Assembly: GCA_965238215.1 (NCBI GenBank)
Contig: OZ250180.1
Span: 1,674,001 to 1,738,000, forward strand
Origin: JAPULR01 sp965238215
Lineage (GTDB): Bacteria > Chloroflexota > Dehalococcoidia > Lucifugimonadales > GCA-2712585
Reading direction: 5' to 3'
Length of the DNA stretch: 64,000 nt
Positions 42,742-52,140 of the stretch are shown piece by piece (within the stretch, counting starts at the first letter, position 1; the number at the start of each line of letters is the position of its first letter). Position numbers and translations under genes: made by a program. Below the pieces are notes generated by a model. It was not told the DNA's origin, made no database searches, and worked only from the letters and a program-made list of their open reading frames with translations.

Positions 42742-44637
42742 ATGCCTACTATGGAGTGGGCCTGGCTCATCCCTGCGCTGAGCTTCATTGCCTTTCCCAT
42801 AATCGCCATCTTCGGGCGATTCCTGCCCGGCAAGGGTTCTTACCTGGCCATCCTGGCCATTGCCGCCGGCTTCGTTCTGTTCTGGTTCGTAGCCATCGAC
42901 AGGATAGACCAGGGTGCGACGGGGCTGGACGTCTTCACCCAGAAGTGGTTTCAGGCGGGAAGCGCCACCCTGACTTGGGGAATCATCGTAGACCCCCTGA
43001 CTATAGTTATGCTGGGTCTGGTGACCTTTGTTGCGCTGATGATCCAGGTGTACTCCATTGGATACATGAAGGGCGACCCCCGCTACGGTTGGTACTTTGC
43101 CCTGCATTCGTTGTTCGCCGCCTCCATGCTTGCGCTGGTGCTGGCGGACAACTTCCTGCTGCTGTACGTGGCATGGGAGCTGGTAGGCGTCTGCTCCTAT
43201 CTGCTCATCGGCTTCTGGTACGAGCGGCAGGCCGCCGCAGAGGCGGCAAAGAAAGCCTTCATAACTACCCGCTTGGCCGACGTGGCGCTGCTTGTGGGCA
43301 TTCTGCTCCTCTTCAAGACCGTGGGCACTTTCAGCATGACGGAGACCTTCCACCAGGCGGAACTGCTGATGGCGGGGCAGGAGAGCCTGCTGACCAGCGG
43401 CACCGCAACGGTGGCGGCGCTGCTACTGTTCGTGGGGGCGATGGGCAAGTCGGCCCAGATTCCCTTCCACGTTTGGCTGCCCGACGCTATGGAGGGCCCG
43501 ACGCCCGTTAGCGCGCTCATCCACGCTGCAACCATGGTTGTAGCCGGGGTGTTCCTTGTTGCCCGGACCTTCACCCTCTTCGAGGCGGCCCCCGACGCTC
43601 TGCTGGTGGTGGCCATCATCGGGTTGGTGACCACCCTGCTGACGGCGACGATGGCCCTGGCCGCCACGGACTTGAAGCGGATTCTGGCCTACTCCACCGT
43701 GAGCCACCTGGGGTTGATGATGCTATCGCTGGGCGCCTTTGGGTATACCGCCGCGATATTCCATCTCATGGCCCACGGGTTCTCCAAGGCGCTGCTGTTC
43801 CTGGGCGCCGGCAGCGTGATGCACGGGGCGGACCAGACGGACATTCGGAAGATGGGCGGGCTGGCCAAGGTGATGCCACTCACGTCGCTGACCTTCGCCG
43901 TGGGAGCATTGTCTTTGGCGGGCATACCCATCTTCGCCGGCTTCTGGAGCAAGGACGAAATCCTGCTGGCCGTTTTGGAGCACCGGCACTGGCTCTTCCT
44001 GGCCTTCACGCTGCTTGCCGTCTTCCTAAGCGCCCTCTACATGGCGAGGGCATACTTCATCGCCTTCAGGGGCCCGCTCAAGGAAGAAAATCGAAACGCC
44101 CACGAGGCGCCAGCGTCAATGGCGCTGCCCATGATGTTGCTGGCAGCAATGGCCGCGGGCTTCGGATTCATCGCCCTCGAGTGGGGCGGTGGATTTGAGG
44201 GCATCGGGTCGTTCCTGTTCTTCGACAAGGCCCACGGGTTCCAGTTCAACGTGGCGCTGGCCATTGGCTCCCTGGTCCTGGCCCTCGGCGCGGTGTACCT
44301 CGCCTGGGCGTCCTACCTGAAAGGCAAACCCTATCTCTCGTGGCTCAAGGCAATGACGACGCCCCTCCCCGCGGTGGCGGAACGGGGGTATTTCTTCGAC
44401 GACCTGTACCAGTGGACCATCGACCGGGTGGTGCTGGTCTTCTCCGGATTCATTAGCTTCTTCGACCGGGTGGTGGTCAACGATGCGGGGGTGAACGGCA
44501 CGGCCAATTCCGTGAAGCTCTCCTCCTTTAGACTGCGCCGCCACGTGACGGGCCGGGTCTACAACTACGCCCTGGTCATGGCCCTTGGCGCGGTGGGCTT
44601 GGCCGTTGGCTGGTGGGTAATGGTGGTGGGCGGCTAA
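42742..44637 (+). CDS. nuoL: NADH-quinone oxidoreductase subunit L
   Basis: ND5 homologue, antiporter-like proton-pumping subunit with the long lateral helix. 631 residues. Signatures: YSIGYMKGDPRYGWYFALHS, YVAWELVGVCSYLLIGFWYE, MGKSAQIPFHVWLPDAMEGP, TPVSALIHAATMVVAGVFLV, and LKRILAYSTVSHLGLMMLSL. Preceded by a good GAGGAGA. Full length. Confidence 0.96.
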   Translation: MPTMEWAWLIPALSFIAFPIIAIFGRFLPGKGSYLAILAIAAGFVLFWFVAIDRIDQGATGLDVFTQKWFQAGSATLTWGIIVDPLTIVMLGLVTFVALMIQVYSIGYMKGDPRYGWYFALHSLFAASMLALVLADNFLLLYVAWELVGVCSYLLIGFWYERQAAAEAAKKAFITTRLADVALLVGILLLFKTVGTFSMTETFHQAELLMAGQESLLTSGTATVAALLLFVGAMGKSAQIPFHVWLPDAMEGPTPVSALIHAATMVVAGVFLVARTFTLFEAAPDALLVVAIIGLVTTLLTATMALAATDLKRILAYSTVSHLGLMMLSLGAFGYTAAIFHLMAHGFSKALLFLGAGSVMHGADQTDIRKMGGLAKVMPLTSLTFAVGALSLAGIPIFAGFWSKDEILLAVLEHRHWLFLAFTLLAVFLSALYMARAYFIAFRGPLKEENRNAHEAPASMALPMMLLAAMAAGFGFIALEWGGGFEGIGSFLFFDKAHGFQFNVALAIGSLVLALGAVYLAWASYLKGKPYLSWLKAMTTPLPAVAERGYFFDDLYQWTIDRVVLVFSGFISFFDRVVVNDAGVNGTANSVKLSSFRLRRHVTGRVYNYALVMALGAVGLAVGWWVMVVGG

Positions 44638-44641
44638 CGAC

Positions 44642-46183
44642 ATGGACGATTTCAAGAGCATAGCCCTTCTGCTGACCATCCTGCTGCCCGCCGGAGCGGG
44701 TACGCTGCTGGTGTTCATGCCGCGCAATCAGACCATGGCCATCAAGAGCCTTGCGGCCCTGGCCGGCGCGCTGACCCTTGCCCTGACCATCGTCATCTTC
44801 GCGATGTACGACTACGGCGAAGGGGGATATCAGTTCGTCAACGCCTGGCGTTGGTTGGACGATCCCATGAACATCGACTTCAGCATCGGCATAGACGGGA
44901 TCTCCGCTCCCATGGTGCTGCTGACCGGCATCGTCATGTTTGCCGGCGTGCTGGTGTCCTGGAACGTGGCCCCCCGCTCCAAGGACTTCTTCATCCTGTT
45001 CATGTTCCTGGTCGCGGGAGTTTTCGGCGTCTTCGTGGTGCGCGACCTCTTCTTCCTCTTCTTCTTCTACGAGCTGGCAGTCCTGCCCATGTTCCCCCTC
45101 ATCGGCATTTGGGGAAGCAGCACCGACTTCGGCAACTTCCTTCGCACCAAGGAATACGGGGCCATGAAGCTGACCCTGTACCTGGTGGCGGGAAGCGTGC
45201 TGGTGTGGATCGGCATTATCGCCCTGTACGTGGCAGCTAGCGAATTCCTGGGCGACAAGGGGTTCGGACAGGCAGGCTTCTCCCTGGAGCTTCTGGACAC
45301 GCTTTCGGAGGACGGGGCCTTCAGCCGGAACTTCCAGCTGCTATTCTTCCCATTCTTCATGGTAGGCTTCGGGATACTGGCGGGCCTGTGGCCCTTCCAT
45401 ACCTGGTCTCCCGACGGGCACGTGGCGGCTCCGACGGCGGTGAGTATGGTCCACGCCGGGGTGCTGATGAAACTGGGGGCCTACGGTATCATCCGCGTCG
45501 GCATGACCCTCTTGCCGGAGGGCGCAGAGGCTTGGATGCCGGTGCTCATCGGCCTCGGGACGGTGAACGTCGTCTACGGCGCAATCTCGGCCCTCTCCCA
45601 GAAGGACCTGAAGTACGTCGTCGGATATTCCAGCGTCAGCCACATGGGGTTGGTGCTCATGGGCATCGCCACCCTGAACCCCCTTGGACTGAGCGGCGCC
45701 GTGCTCCAGATGTTCTCCCACGGAATCATGACTGCCCTCTTCTTCGCCGTCGTCGGCATCATCTACGAGAAGACCCATACCCGGGACATCACGGTCCTGG
45801 GCGGGTTGTCCAAGCGGATGGGGTTGACTGTGACCTTCTTTGCCGTGGCGGGCCTGACCTCCCTGGGACTGCCCGGCCTGAGCGGTTTCGTGGCGGAGGT
45901 GCTGATTTTCATGGGCGCCTTCCAGGAGTACTGGCCTCTGGCCGTTCTCGGCGTGGTGGGCGCGGCGATTACCGCCGTGTATATCCTGCGACTGCTGGCG
46001 CGGGCCTTCTTCGGCCCCATGGACAAGCGTTGGGAGAATCTCAGCGACGGCGGCCGGATAGAGATGAGCGCCGCGGCTATGCTCGTGTTCATCCTCATAT
46101 TCGTCGGCATATGGCCTCTGCCCCTCATGGACGTAATCAATAGCGGCGTTGCTGAACTCTTGAGCAGGTTCCCAGGCGTATGA
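44642..46183 (+). CDS. nuoM: NADH-quinone oxidoreductase subunit M
   Basis: ND4 homologue, antiporter-like subunit. 513 residues. Signatures: DGISAPMVLLTGIVMFAGVL, FFFYELAVLPMFPLIGIWGS, LWPFHTWSPDGHVAAPTAVS, and LSQKDLKYVVGYSSVSHMGL. The stop overlaps the nuoN start by four bases. Confidence 0.96.
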   Translation: MDDFKSIALLLTILLPAGAGTLLVFMPRNQTMAIKSLAALAGALTLALTIVIFAMYDYGEGGYQFVNAWRWLDDPMNIDFSIGIDGISAPMVLLTGIVMFAGVLVSWNVAPRSKDFFILFMFLVAGVFGVFVVRDLFFLFFFYELAVLPMFPLIGIWGSSTDFGNFLRTKEYGAMKLTLYLVAGSVLVWIGIIALYVAASEFLGDKGFGQAGFSLELLDTLSEDGAFSRNFQLLFFPFFMVGFGILAGLWPFHTWSPDGHVAAPTAVSMVHAGVLMKLGAYGIIRVGMTLLPEGAEAWMPVLIGLGTVNVVYGAISALSQKDLKYVVGYSSVSHMGLVLMGIATLNPLGLSGAVLQMFSHGIMTALFFAVVGIIYEKTHTRDITVLGGLSKRMGLTVTFFAVAGLTSLGLPGLSGFVAEVLIFMGAFQEYWPLAVLGVVGAAITAVYILRLLARAFFGPMDKRWENLSDGGRIEMSAAAMLVFILIFVGIWPLPLMDVINSGVAELLSRFPGV

Positions 46184-47685
46184 CGGAAAATCTGCATCTA
46201 CTTCTGCCGGAGTTTCTCCTGGCATCGCTGGCCCTGGTCGTGCTGGGCGTGGACCTGTTCCTGCCCGACGGGCGGAAGCACCTGCTGGCCTGGCTCAGCG
46301 TGGCGGGCTTGGTGGGCCTGCTGGCCCTTGCTCTGTCTATGCTCTGGGGCAAGGACATTCCCCTCTATGGCGGCTTGATGAAGGCGGACGCCTATTCGCT
46401 GTTCTTCAAGGCTTTCTTCTACGTGTTGGGCGGCGTGATGATTCTGGCCTCCGTCGACTTCGTGAAGAAACACTTCCGAAGCCCCGGCGAGTTCTACGCC
46501 ATAATCCTGTTTGCAGTGCTGGCCATGTCCCTCATGGCCGCGTCTGTAGAGCTGCTGACGGCCTATATCTCCCTGGAGCTCATGAGCTTCAGCTTCTACA
46601 TCATGGTCGCCTACGGGAGGAATAACCCCAAGTCCAACGAGGCCGGGGTGAAGTACATTCTCATCGGCGCCTTCTCCTCGGCCATCCTGCTCTACGGCGT
46701 GAGTTTGCTCTACGGCGCGGTGGGGGTTACCCGGTACGACGAAATAGCCGCCGCCCTGACGGGGGCGATGGCGAACGCCGACGCCGTCTCACCCACCCTC
46801 TGGGTAGGGTTGGCGCTGATTCTGGTGGGCTTGGGCTTCAAGGTCGCCGCCGTGCCCTTCCACATGTGGGCGCCGGACACCTACGAAGGCGCGCCTTTGC
46901 CGGTGACGGCCTTCCTCTCCGTGGGTTCTAAAGTCGCGGCCTTCGCCCTACTCCTGCGGCTCTTCGGCGAGGCTTTCATGCCCACCATCGACCAGTGGCA
47001 GCTTTTGGTGGCGGTCATGGCAGCGATAACCATGGTGCTGGGCAACGTGGTTGCCATCGCTCAGCGAAACATGAAGCGGCTTCTGGCATACTCCAGCATC
47101 GGCCACGTGGGGTTCATGCTTCTGGGCATTGCCGCCCTTTCGCACATCGGCGCAGAGTCGTTGATTCTGTATATGGTGGGCTATGCCGTGACGAGCATGG
47201 CGGTCTTCGTCGGGCTGATTGCCTTCTTCAACGTTACGGGCCGTGATGACATCGCAGATCTGGGCGGACTGGCAGACAGCCATCCGTTCCTGGCTGCGGC
47301 CATTGCCATAGGACTGTTCTCCCTCTCCGGCCTTCCCTTCTTCGCGGGTTTTACCATCAAGTTCTACCTGTTCACCGCCGCGGCCACCCAGGGGCTGCTA
47401 TGGCTCGCCGGTTTGGCCATGTTTAGCAGCTTGATATCGTTGTACTACTATCTGACGGTGGTGCGGCAGATGTACATCGAGCCGCCTCCGGCGTGGGCCA
47501 TGGAGGGGGCGGAAGACGAGGAGGACGCTGCTAACGGCGAGCCGCCGCCGCGGGGAGCGCCCTCCAAGCTGATTGTGACCGTTCTGGCAGCGCTGACGCT
47601 TGGCGTCATTTTCGTGGGTATCTACCCCTTCCCGCTGTTGCAGGCCGTCAAGGCGGCAACGGGCGCGCTGCTAGCCGCCGGCTAG
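46180..47685 (+). CDS. nuoN: NADH-quinone oxidoreductase subunit N
   Basis: ND2 homologue, the last subunit of the operon. 501 residues. Signatures: LELMSFSFYIMVAYGRNNPK, KVAAVPFHMWAPDTYEGAPL, and NMKRLLAYSSIGHVGFMLLG. Near the C-terminus an acidic, proline-rich loop (EGAEDEEDAANGEPPPRG) is inserted before the last helix. No terminator was recognised after the gene. Confidence 0.96.
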   Translation: MTENLHLLLPEFLLASLALVVLGVDLFLPDGRKHLLAWLSVAGLVGLLALALSMLWGKDIPLYGGLMKADAYSLFFKAFFYVLGGVMILASVDFVKKHFRSPGEFYAIILFAVLAMSLMAASVELLTAYISLELMSFSFYIMVAYGRNNPKSNEAGVKYILIGAFSSAILLYGVSLLYGAVGVTRYDEIAAALTGAMANADAVSPTLWVGLALILVGLGFKVAAVPFHMWAPDTYEGAPLPVTAFLSVGSKVAAFALLLRLFGEAFMPTIDQWQLLVAVMAAITMVLGNVVAIAQRNMKRLLAYSSIGHVGFMLLGIAALSHIGAESLILYMVGYAVTSMAVFVGLIAFFNVTGRDDIADLGGLADSHPFLAAAIAIGLFSLSGLPFFAGFTIKFYLFTAAATQGLLWLAGLAMFSSLISLYYYLTVVRQMYIEPPPAWAMEGAEDEEDAANGEPPPRGAPSKLIVTVLAALTLGVIFVGIYPFPLLQAVKAATGALLAAG

Positions 47686-47767
47686 CCCCCAGCGGTTCCT
47701 TCCCCCGGGGCCGTAGGAGATCCTTCCCTCCCTCCGCTCTTGCAATCGCCCGGCCCGCCCGCTTCAT

Positions 47768-47810
47768 GTTATTCCGAGTCCCTCGAGGAATCTCGCTGTC
47801 CTATACTCAA
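47768..47810 (+). repeat. Dispersed ATTCCGAG...GAGGAATCTCG repeat, copy a
   Basis: ATTCCGAGTCCCTCGAGGAA then TCTCGCTGTCC and ACTCAA. It recurs at 57849-57890 and 57919-57962. It has partial dyad symmetry (TTCCGAG/CTCGAGGAA). This repeat type is frequent in the intergenic DNA of many environmental bacterial genomes. The rest of 47,686-47,999 holds nothing else I recognise. Confidence 0.75.
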
Positions 47811-47999
47811 CGCCCCGTTATGCACACATTTTGCGAGATGCTGAATTGGATCATAGCTCACGTCAAAGGCGGTAAAAACGTCTCCGACCCGATCTTCCTT
47901 AGTCGTTGATGTGTCTTGATAGATGCCATCGAAACATCTAAACTTGTGCTCCAAAACGGTATTTCTGCAAGTCATTTACAGGACGCGCAGGAGAAGATA

Positions 48000-48734
48000 A
48001 TGGCGAGAAATACAGTGACATTTGCTCTTGGCGGGCGAGTTGAGATTCAGAAGCTAGCTGAGGGAATCAATGCACTGAATCGACTAATCTCTGCTCTCAC
48101 ACGTTCAGAAGATGTAGCGTGGGTTGTAGAAGATTTGCATCCAGGTAGCGCCGTCGCAACTCTTCGTGGTGAGGCTGACGACCCTGCCAAAATAGAGCGC
48201 ATCGTAGACGATTACGGTGATGTCGGCGGTCGTTTGGAACGTCAGGACATCCTGAATTATGGAAGGCGTGTTGTCCAAGCTGCCGATGCGATTAGAAGTT
48301 TGGCTCAAACTATTGAATATGTGCGGTTTGAAACGCCCGATGATGACTACACGATTTATGGGAACGGTCAAGCTCCAAGGCGAAGTCTATCCAAGAGTGT
48401 TGGGGCTATTACTGGAAGAGTGCAGACTTTGAGTAATAGGGGCGGCTTGAGATTCAACTTGTACGATGCAGTGCATGACCGGGCTGTTGGGTGTTATCTG
48501 CTGCAGGGCCAAGAGGAACTCATGCGTAAGGCATGGGGACGGCGTGCCCGAGTTAGCGGAAGCATATCACGAGAACAACCAACAGGCAGGCCCCTGACTA
48601 TACGACAGATACTCGACGTAGAGATACTTCAAGACTTTCCGCCAGGATCGCATCGAATGGCTAGAGGCGCTGTAGCGTGGAGTGTTGGAGACAAAATGCC
48701 CGAAGAAATCATACGACAGTTGAGAGATGCCTGA
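48000..48734 (+). CDS. Hypothetical protein upstream of a truncated PIN gene
   Basis: 244 residues from ATG 48000, with AGGAGAAG just upstream. The N-terminal half reads TFALGGRVEIQKLAEGINAL, NRLISALTRSEDVAWVVEDL and GSAVATLRGEADDPAKIERI; the C-terminal half is beta-rich (GGLRFNLYDAVHDRAVGCYL) and ends near GAVAWSVGDKMPEEII. No family recognised with confidence. It overlaps a PIN-domain fragment by eight bases, the usual layout of a two-gene unit, so it may have been the partner of a PIN nuclease. Confidence 0.6.
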   Translation: MARNTVTFALGGRVEIQKLAEGINALNRLISALTRSEDVAWVVEDLHPGSAVATLRGEADDPAKIERIVDDYGDVGGRLERQDILNYGRRVVQAADAIRSLAQTIEYVRFETPDDDYTIYGNGQAPRRSLSKSVGAITGRVQTLSNRGGLRFNLYDAVHDRAVGCYLLQGQEELMRKAWGRRARVSGSISREQPTGRPLTIRQILDVEILQDFPPGSHRMARGAVAWSVGDKMPEEIIRQLRDA

Positions 48735-48846
48735 TAGCCGCAAGGCAATTTATTGGGATGCTAACTGCTGGCTTTCGTACATCAATACGATAGCGGACCG
48801 GTTGCCAATTTTGGACGCCCTATTGGGGAGTTATATACCTAACTAG
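48727..48846 (+). pseudogene. Truncated PIN-domain (VapC-like) fragment
   Basis: 39 residues, MPDSRKAIYWDANCWLSYIN then TIADRLPILDALLGS and stop. YWDANxWLSYIN is the first strand and acidic residue of a PIN ribonuclease. A full domain needs about 130 residues with three further acidic sites, which are missing, so the toxin is dead. Confidence 0.6.
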
Positions 48847-48866
48847 ACGGGTCTAATCCAAAGCCA

Positions 48867-49307
48867 CTAGCGGATTGGCGGAATCTTAGCATCAAACTCT
48901 TTGACCATGAAGGACAACTGATTGCCCGAAGGGTCATAAAGCATTGACCAGCGATTGAGAATATCCCGACCAAGTAAGGAAGGAAAGTTCTCGGTCTCTT
49001 TGTTCGGAATCAATATATCCAGGTCAATCTTGTACCAATACCACGCCTCACGTGGAGCAGAAAAAGCGACAAAAGCCTCTGTCTTATGCGACTGGGATGC
49101 CCCGCCCACTCCGAACGAATCGCCATTCGCGGGTAACTTAAGAGGATTGATACCCATCCGCCGGCTGGCAGGAGGCCCCAACATCGTTGCATACGCCCCA
49201 GTGTCGACGACAAAGGCTAGCTTCCCGGTAGCCTCAAGAGACGGAATATACACAACGCCCTCCAAGAAGGGGCAGTTGTTGTCATCGAAGGTTCCGTAAA
49301 GCTTCAA
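48867..49307 (-). CDS. Retropepsin-like aspartic protease
   Basis: 146 residues. The active-site motif FVVDTGAYATMLG (DTG with the following A) is followed by the conserved LLGRDILNRW near the C-terminus, the pattern of clan AA single-domain proteases that act as homodimers. No signal peptide is seen. It overlaps its upstream partner by four bases. The physiological substrate of these bacterial proteins is unknown. Confidence 0.8.
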   Translation of the reverse strand: MKLYGTFDDNNCPFLEGVVYIPSLEATGKLAFVVDTGAYATMLGPPASRRMGINPLKLPANGDSFGVGGASQSHKTEAFVAFSAPREAWYWYKIDLDILIPNKETENFPSLLGRDILNRWSMLYDPSGNQLSFMVKEFDAKIPPIR

Positions 49308-49591
49308 AGGATCAAATTCATCGGGCGCGTTGTGACGAACCGCACGATTGTTTCCGACCTTGGAACATTGATGGCGTCAATAGCCTCAATGACCCCTTCC
49401 AGTGTTTCCGCGGACGCCTGCACTTTTTCGTCATATACTGCGATCCATTTGTCGTTGTATGAGTCCACCAGTTGAGACCAGTTGGAATAAACATACTGCG
49501 CGGTCTTGCTGAAGGCTATCATAGCTTCTTCTGCCTTCGCGGGGTCTCCCATTAGACCCCTCACGATTTCCTCTAATTTGGGCTGCGTCAT
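49304..49591 (-). CDS. DUF5678-like small protein
   Basis: 95 residues: YVYSNWSQLVDSYNDKWIAV, YDEKVQASAETLEGVIEAI, and a C-terminal ETIVRFVTTRPMNLIL. The NDKWIAVYDEKV stretch resembles DUF5678-type proteins that often precede an aspartic protease gene. It overlaps the protease start by ATGA, so the two are one unit, possibly a protease with its substrate or inhibitor. Confidence 0.65.
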   Translation of the reverse strand: MTQPKLEEIVRGLMGDPAKAEEAMIAFSKTAQYVYSNWSQLVDSYNDKWIAVYDEKVQASAETLEGVIEAIDAINVPRSETIVRFVTTRPMNLIL

Positions 49592-49778
49592 CGTTTCCCT
49601 CCTAAGTCCATCTCATCCATGAATCGGGGACTGTTATCATATTTTAGCTAATATGTCAAGCGCGAGCAAGGTACTTCCCCGACGAGCATTGCTGCGACCT
49701 TTGACTAAAGTTCCTTCGGCTATTTCGCTACAGTCTGTCTATTCCTCACTCCCCTCCCCGTCCGGCTGGCGGGGAATT

Positions 49779-49787
49779 TGGTATAAT
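49779..49787 (+). promoter_or_regulatory. Extended -10 promoter
   Basis: TGGTATAAT, a TGn extended -10, about 30 bases before the TIGR00725 gene; no matching -35, as is usual for this class. Confidence 0.55.
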
Positions 49788-49818
49788 GGGCCTACCCTAA
49801 AGCTCGAGGGTGAACCCC

Positions 49819-50349
49819 ATGGATACTGCCAACAGGCCCCTCATCATTTCCGTCATCGGTGGCCGTTACCCATCCCCCCGGGCACGCCGATACGCCGAGG
49901 AGGTGGGGCGGGAGTTAGCCCGTAACGGCGTTGCGGTGGCATGCGGCGGCCTTATCGGAGTCATGGAAGCCGTCTGCAAGGGCGCAAAGTCCGAGGGCGG
50001 CTTGACCATCGGCATCCTTCCCGGCGACGACCCCGAGGACGCCAACCCCTACGTGGACCTGCCCATCTGCACCGGCATCATGTATGCCCGCAACATGGTT
50101 GTCGTAAAAACAGGCCGCGCCGTAATCGCTATTGACGGTTCCTTTGGCACCATGTCGGAGATTGGCCACGCCCTGTCGGAGGACATACCCGTAATTGGTC
50201 TGGACACCTGGAACTTCTCTAATGATTCCGACGGCGAAGGCAGGGACCCCATCATTCGCGCCACGGACCCGGTGGACGCGGTTGCGAAGGCAATAGCCGC
50301 CTCCAAGACGCGGAAGACGCGGCCCGCCAGCCCCCAAAGGCGCTCTTGA
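49819..50349 (+). CDS. TIGR00725/LOG-like Rossmann-fold protein
   Basis: 176 residues from ATG 49819. SLOG-type nucleotide-binding fold: LIISVIGGRYPSPRARRYAE, GVAVACGGLIGVMEAVCKGA, GLTIGILPGDDPEDANPYVD, and IAIDGSFGTMSEIGHALSED with the PGGxGTxxE-equivalent loop. Related LOG proteins hydrolyse nucleotide 5'-monophosphates, but the TIGR00725 group has no proven reaction. The gene overlaps the enolase start. Confidence 0.85.
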   Translation: MDTANRPLIISVIGGRYPSPRARRYAEEVGRELARNGVAVACGGLIGVMEAVCKGAKSEGGLTIGILPGDDPEDANPYVDLPICTGIMYARNMVVVKTGRAVIAIDGSFGTMSEIGHALSEDIPVIGLDTWNFSNDSDGEGRDPIIRATDPVDAVAKAIAASKTRKTRPASPQRRS

Positions 50350-51641
50350 CCCTTATCGCCGACATCCGGGCGCGGGAGATCCTGGATTCCCGAGGCAGTC
50401 CGACGGTGGAGGCCGAAGCGCGCTTAACCGACGGCTCCGTGGGAGTCGCCGCCGTCCCGTCGGGAGCCAGCGTAGGCGCACACGAGGCCTTGGAACTGCG
50501 AGACCACGACCCTCATCGCTTCGGCGGAAGGGGCGTTCTGAAGGCCGTCGACAACGTTCAGCAGCTCATAGCCCCGGCGTTGCAGGGTCGTTCGCCCTTC
50601 AACCAGTCCAACATTGACGGGCTGCTTCTGGAGCTCGACGGCACTCCCAACAAGGCCAATCTGGGGGCCAACACCCTGCTTGCCGCCTCCCTTGCCGTAG
50701 CCCACGCTGCCGCCGCCTCCAGGGGTGTTCCCCTCTATCGATACCTGGCGTTGAGCGAGAAGGTCACGCTGCCTGTGCCCATGTTCAACATTCTGAACGG
50801 CGGCGCCCATGCTTCGGACTCGATAGACTTGCAGGAAATCATGGTGGTTCCCGCCGGCGCTCCCAGCTTTCGGGAGGCCTTGCGGATCGGAGCCGAGATA
50901 TATCAAGCCTTGAAGGATATCCTCCGCGGGAGAGGGCTGAGTACCCAGGTGGGGGACGAGGGTGGCTTCGCGCCTCAGTTGCAGTCCAATCGGTCGGCGC
51001 TGGAGTTGGTGGCCTTGGCGGTAGAGCGGGCTGGATACGTGCTGGGCGAAGATTGCCATCTGGCCCTGGACGCCGCCGCTACGGAGTTCATGGAAGACGG
51101 CAGATATCATCTGCATCTGGACGGTATCAGCCTGAACGCCGAAGAGCTGACGGATTTCTACCAGGGTTGGAGCCGGGAGTTCCACGTCCTCAGCATCGAG
51201 GACGGGTTGGGAGAGGACGACTGGTTGGGATGGCGGGAACTTTACGATGTCCTGGGCGACTCGGTGCAGCTAGTGGGCGACGACCTATACACCACCAACC
51301 GTGAGCGCATTCGCAGGGGTATCCAGCTGAAGACCAGTAACGCCGTACTGCTTAAGCTGAACCAGGCGGGCACGGTAACGGAGACCATCGAGGCCTTTGA
51401 GGAAACGCGCAAGGCGGGATGGGGCGCTGTGGTCAGCCACCGTTCCGGCGAGACGGAGGACACGACAATAGCGGACCTGGCCGTGGCCCTGGGCGCCGGC
51501 CAGATAAAGTCGGGGGCGCCCTGTCGCTCCGAGCGGCTGGCCAAGTACAACCGGCTCCTTCGCATCGAGGAGGAGTTGGGCGCAGATGCGGAGTTCGCCG
51601 GAATGTCCCCCTACGCCTACTTGGGGAGAGGGAGAGGGTGA
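50346..51641 (+). CDS. eno: Enolase
   Basis: Converts 2-phosphoglycerate to phosphoenolpyruvate. 431 residues from TTG 50346, overlapping the preceding stop. REILDSRGSPTVEAEARL, VPMFNILNGGAHASDSIDLQ, QVGDEGGFAPQL, LSIEDGLGEDDWLGW, GDDLYTTN, NAVLLKLNQAGTVTETIEA and VVSHRSGETEDTTIADLAVA include the Mg ligands, catalytic Glu and Lys, and the His-Arg-Ser substrate loop. Full length. Confidence 0.97.
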   Translation: MTLIADIRAREILDSRGSPTVEAEARLTDGSVGVAAVPSGASVGAHEALELRDHDPHRFGGRGVLKAVDNVQQLIAPALQGRSPFNQSNIDGLLLELDGTPNKANLGANTLLAASLAVAHAAAASRGVPLYRYLALSEKVTLPVPMFNILNGGAHASDSIDLQEIMVVPAGAPSFREALRIGAEIYQALKDILRGRGLSTQVGDEGGFAPQLQSNRSALELVALAVERAGYVLGEDCHLALDAAATEFMEDGRYHLHLDGISLNAEELTDFYQGWSREFHVLSIEDGLGEDDWLGWRELYDVLGDSVQLVGDDLYTTNRERIRRGIQLKTSNAVLLKLNQAGTVTETIEAFEETRKAGWGAVVSHRSGETEDTTIADLAVALGAGQIKSGAPCRSERLAKYNRLLRIEEELGADAEFAGMSPYAYLGRGRG

Positions 51642-51681
51642 TACAGGTGGTTCTAAGTTTCGAAGCCCGGCGCCGTAGACG

Positions 51682-52140
51682 ATGAATGCACTGGTTGAGA
51701 AAAAGGAAGACGCGATGAAGAAGACCCGGGAGGAATTGGCACTAGGCTGGCTCAGACAGGGCAAGCGGCACCTTGAATCCTGTACCGTTATGCTGGAGAA
51801 AGCGTTCTTTGAACAGGTTTGCTTCCATTCCCAACAGGCTGCGGCGAGGTCGCTCTCGTCCCTGGCCTTTCTAGGGGGCGGGCGGCGAGTTGATAGCCCC
51901 TCTTGCATACGGTTGATAGGTCAGCTAGAGAATCAGCATCCTTCTCTGGCAGTCTTCAAAGAGTCGGCTGGGTTGCTGGACCAGGTGTACACCAGCAGCC
52001 GTTATCCCGACGACGAGTTGGAAGTGGCTCCCTACGAGCTTTTCTCTCGCAGCCAGGCGGAAGACTTGAGGGCGAGGGCGAGGGAAATTGTGGACGAGGC
52101 GGGGCGGATCGTCGACCGCAGCCGATGCCCTTCACCTTGA
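51682..52140 (+). CDS. HEPN-domain protein
   Basis: 152 residues (or 141 from the ATG at 51715, which has AAGGAAG upstream). A HEPN four-helix bundle: ALGWLRQGKRHLESCTVMLE, FFEQVCFHSQQAAARSLSSL and YTSSRYPDDELEVAPYELFS. The YPD segment is typical of HEPN proteins. The catalytic Rx4-6H motif of RNase HEPN toxins is not clear and no MNT nucleotidyltransferase gene is adjacent, so it may be non-catalytic. Confidence 0.75.
   Translation: MNALVEKKEDAMKKTREELALGWLRQGKRHLESCTVMLEKAFFEQVCFHSQQAAARSLSSLAFLGGGRRVDSPSCIRLIGQLENQHPSLAVFKESAGLLDQVYTSSRYPDDELEVAPYELFSRSQAEDLRARAREIVDEAGRIVDRSRCPSP

Noticed and set aside
45341..46225. 294-residue minus-strand frame rich in His, Glu and Gly
   Set aside because: Antisense to nuoM; the composition is the usual mirror of membrane-protein codons.
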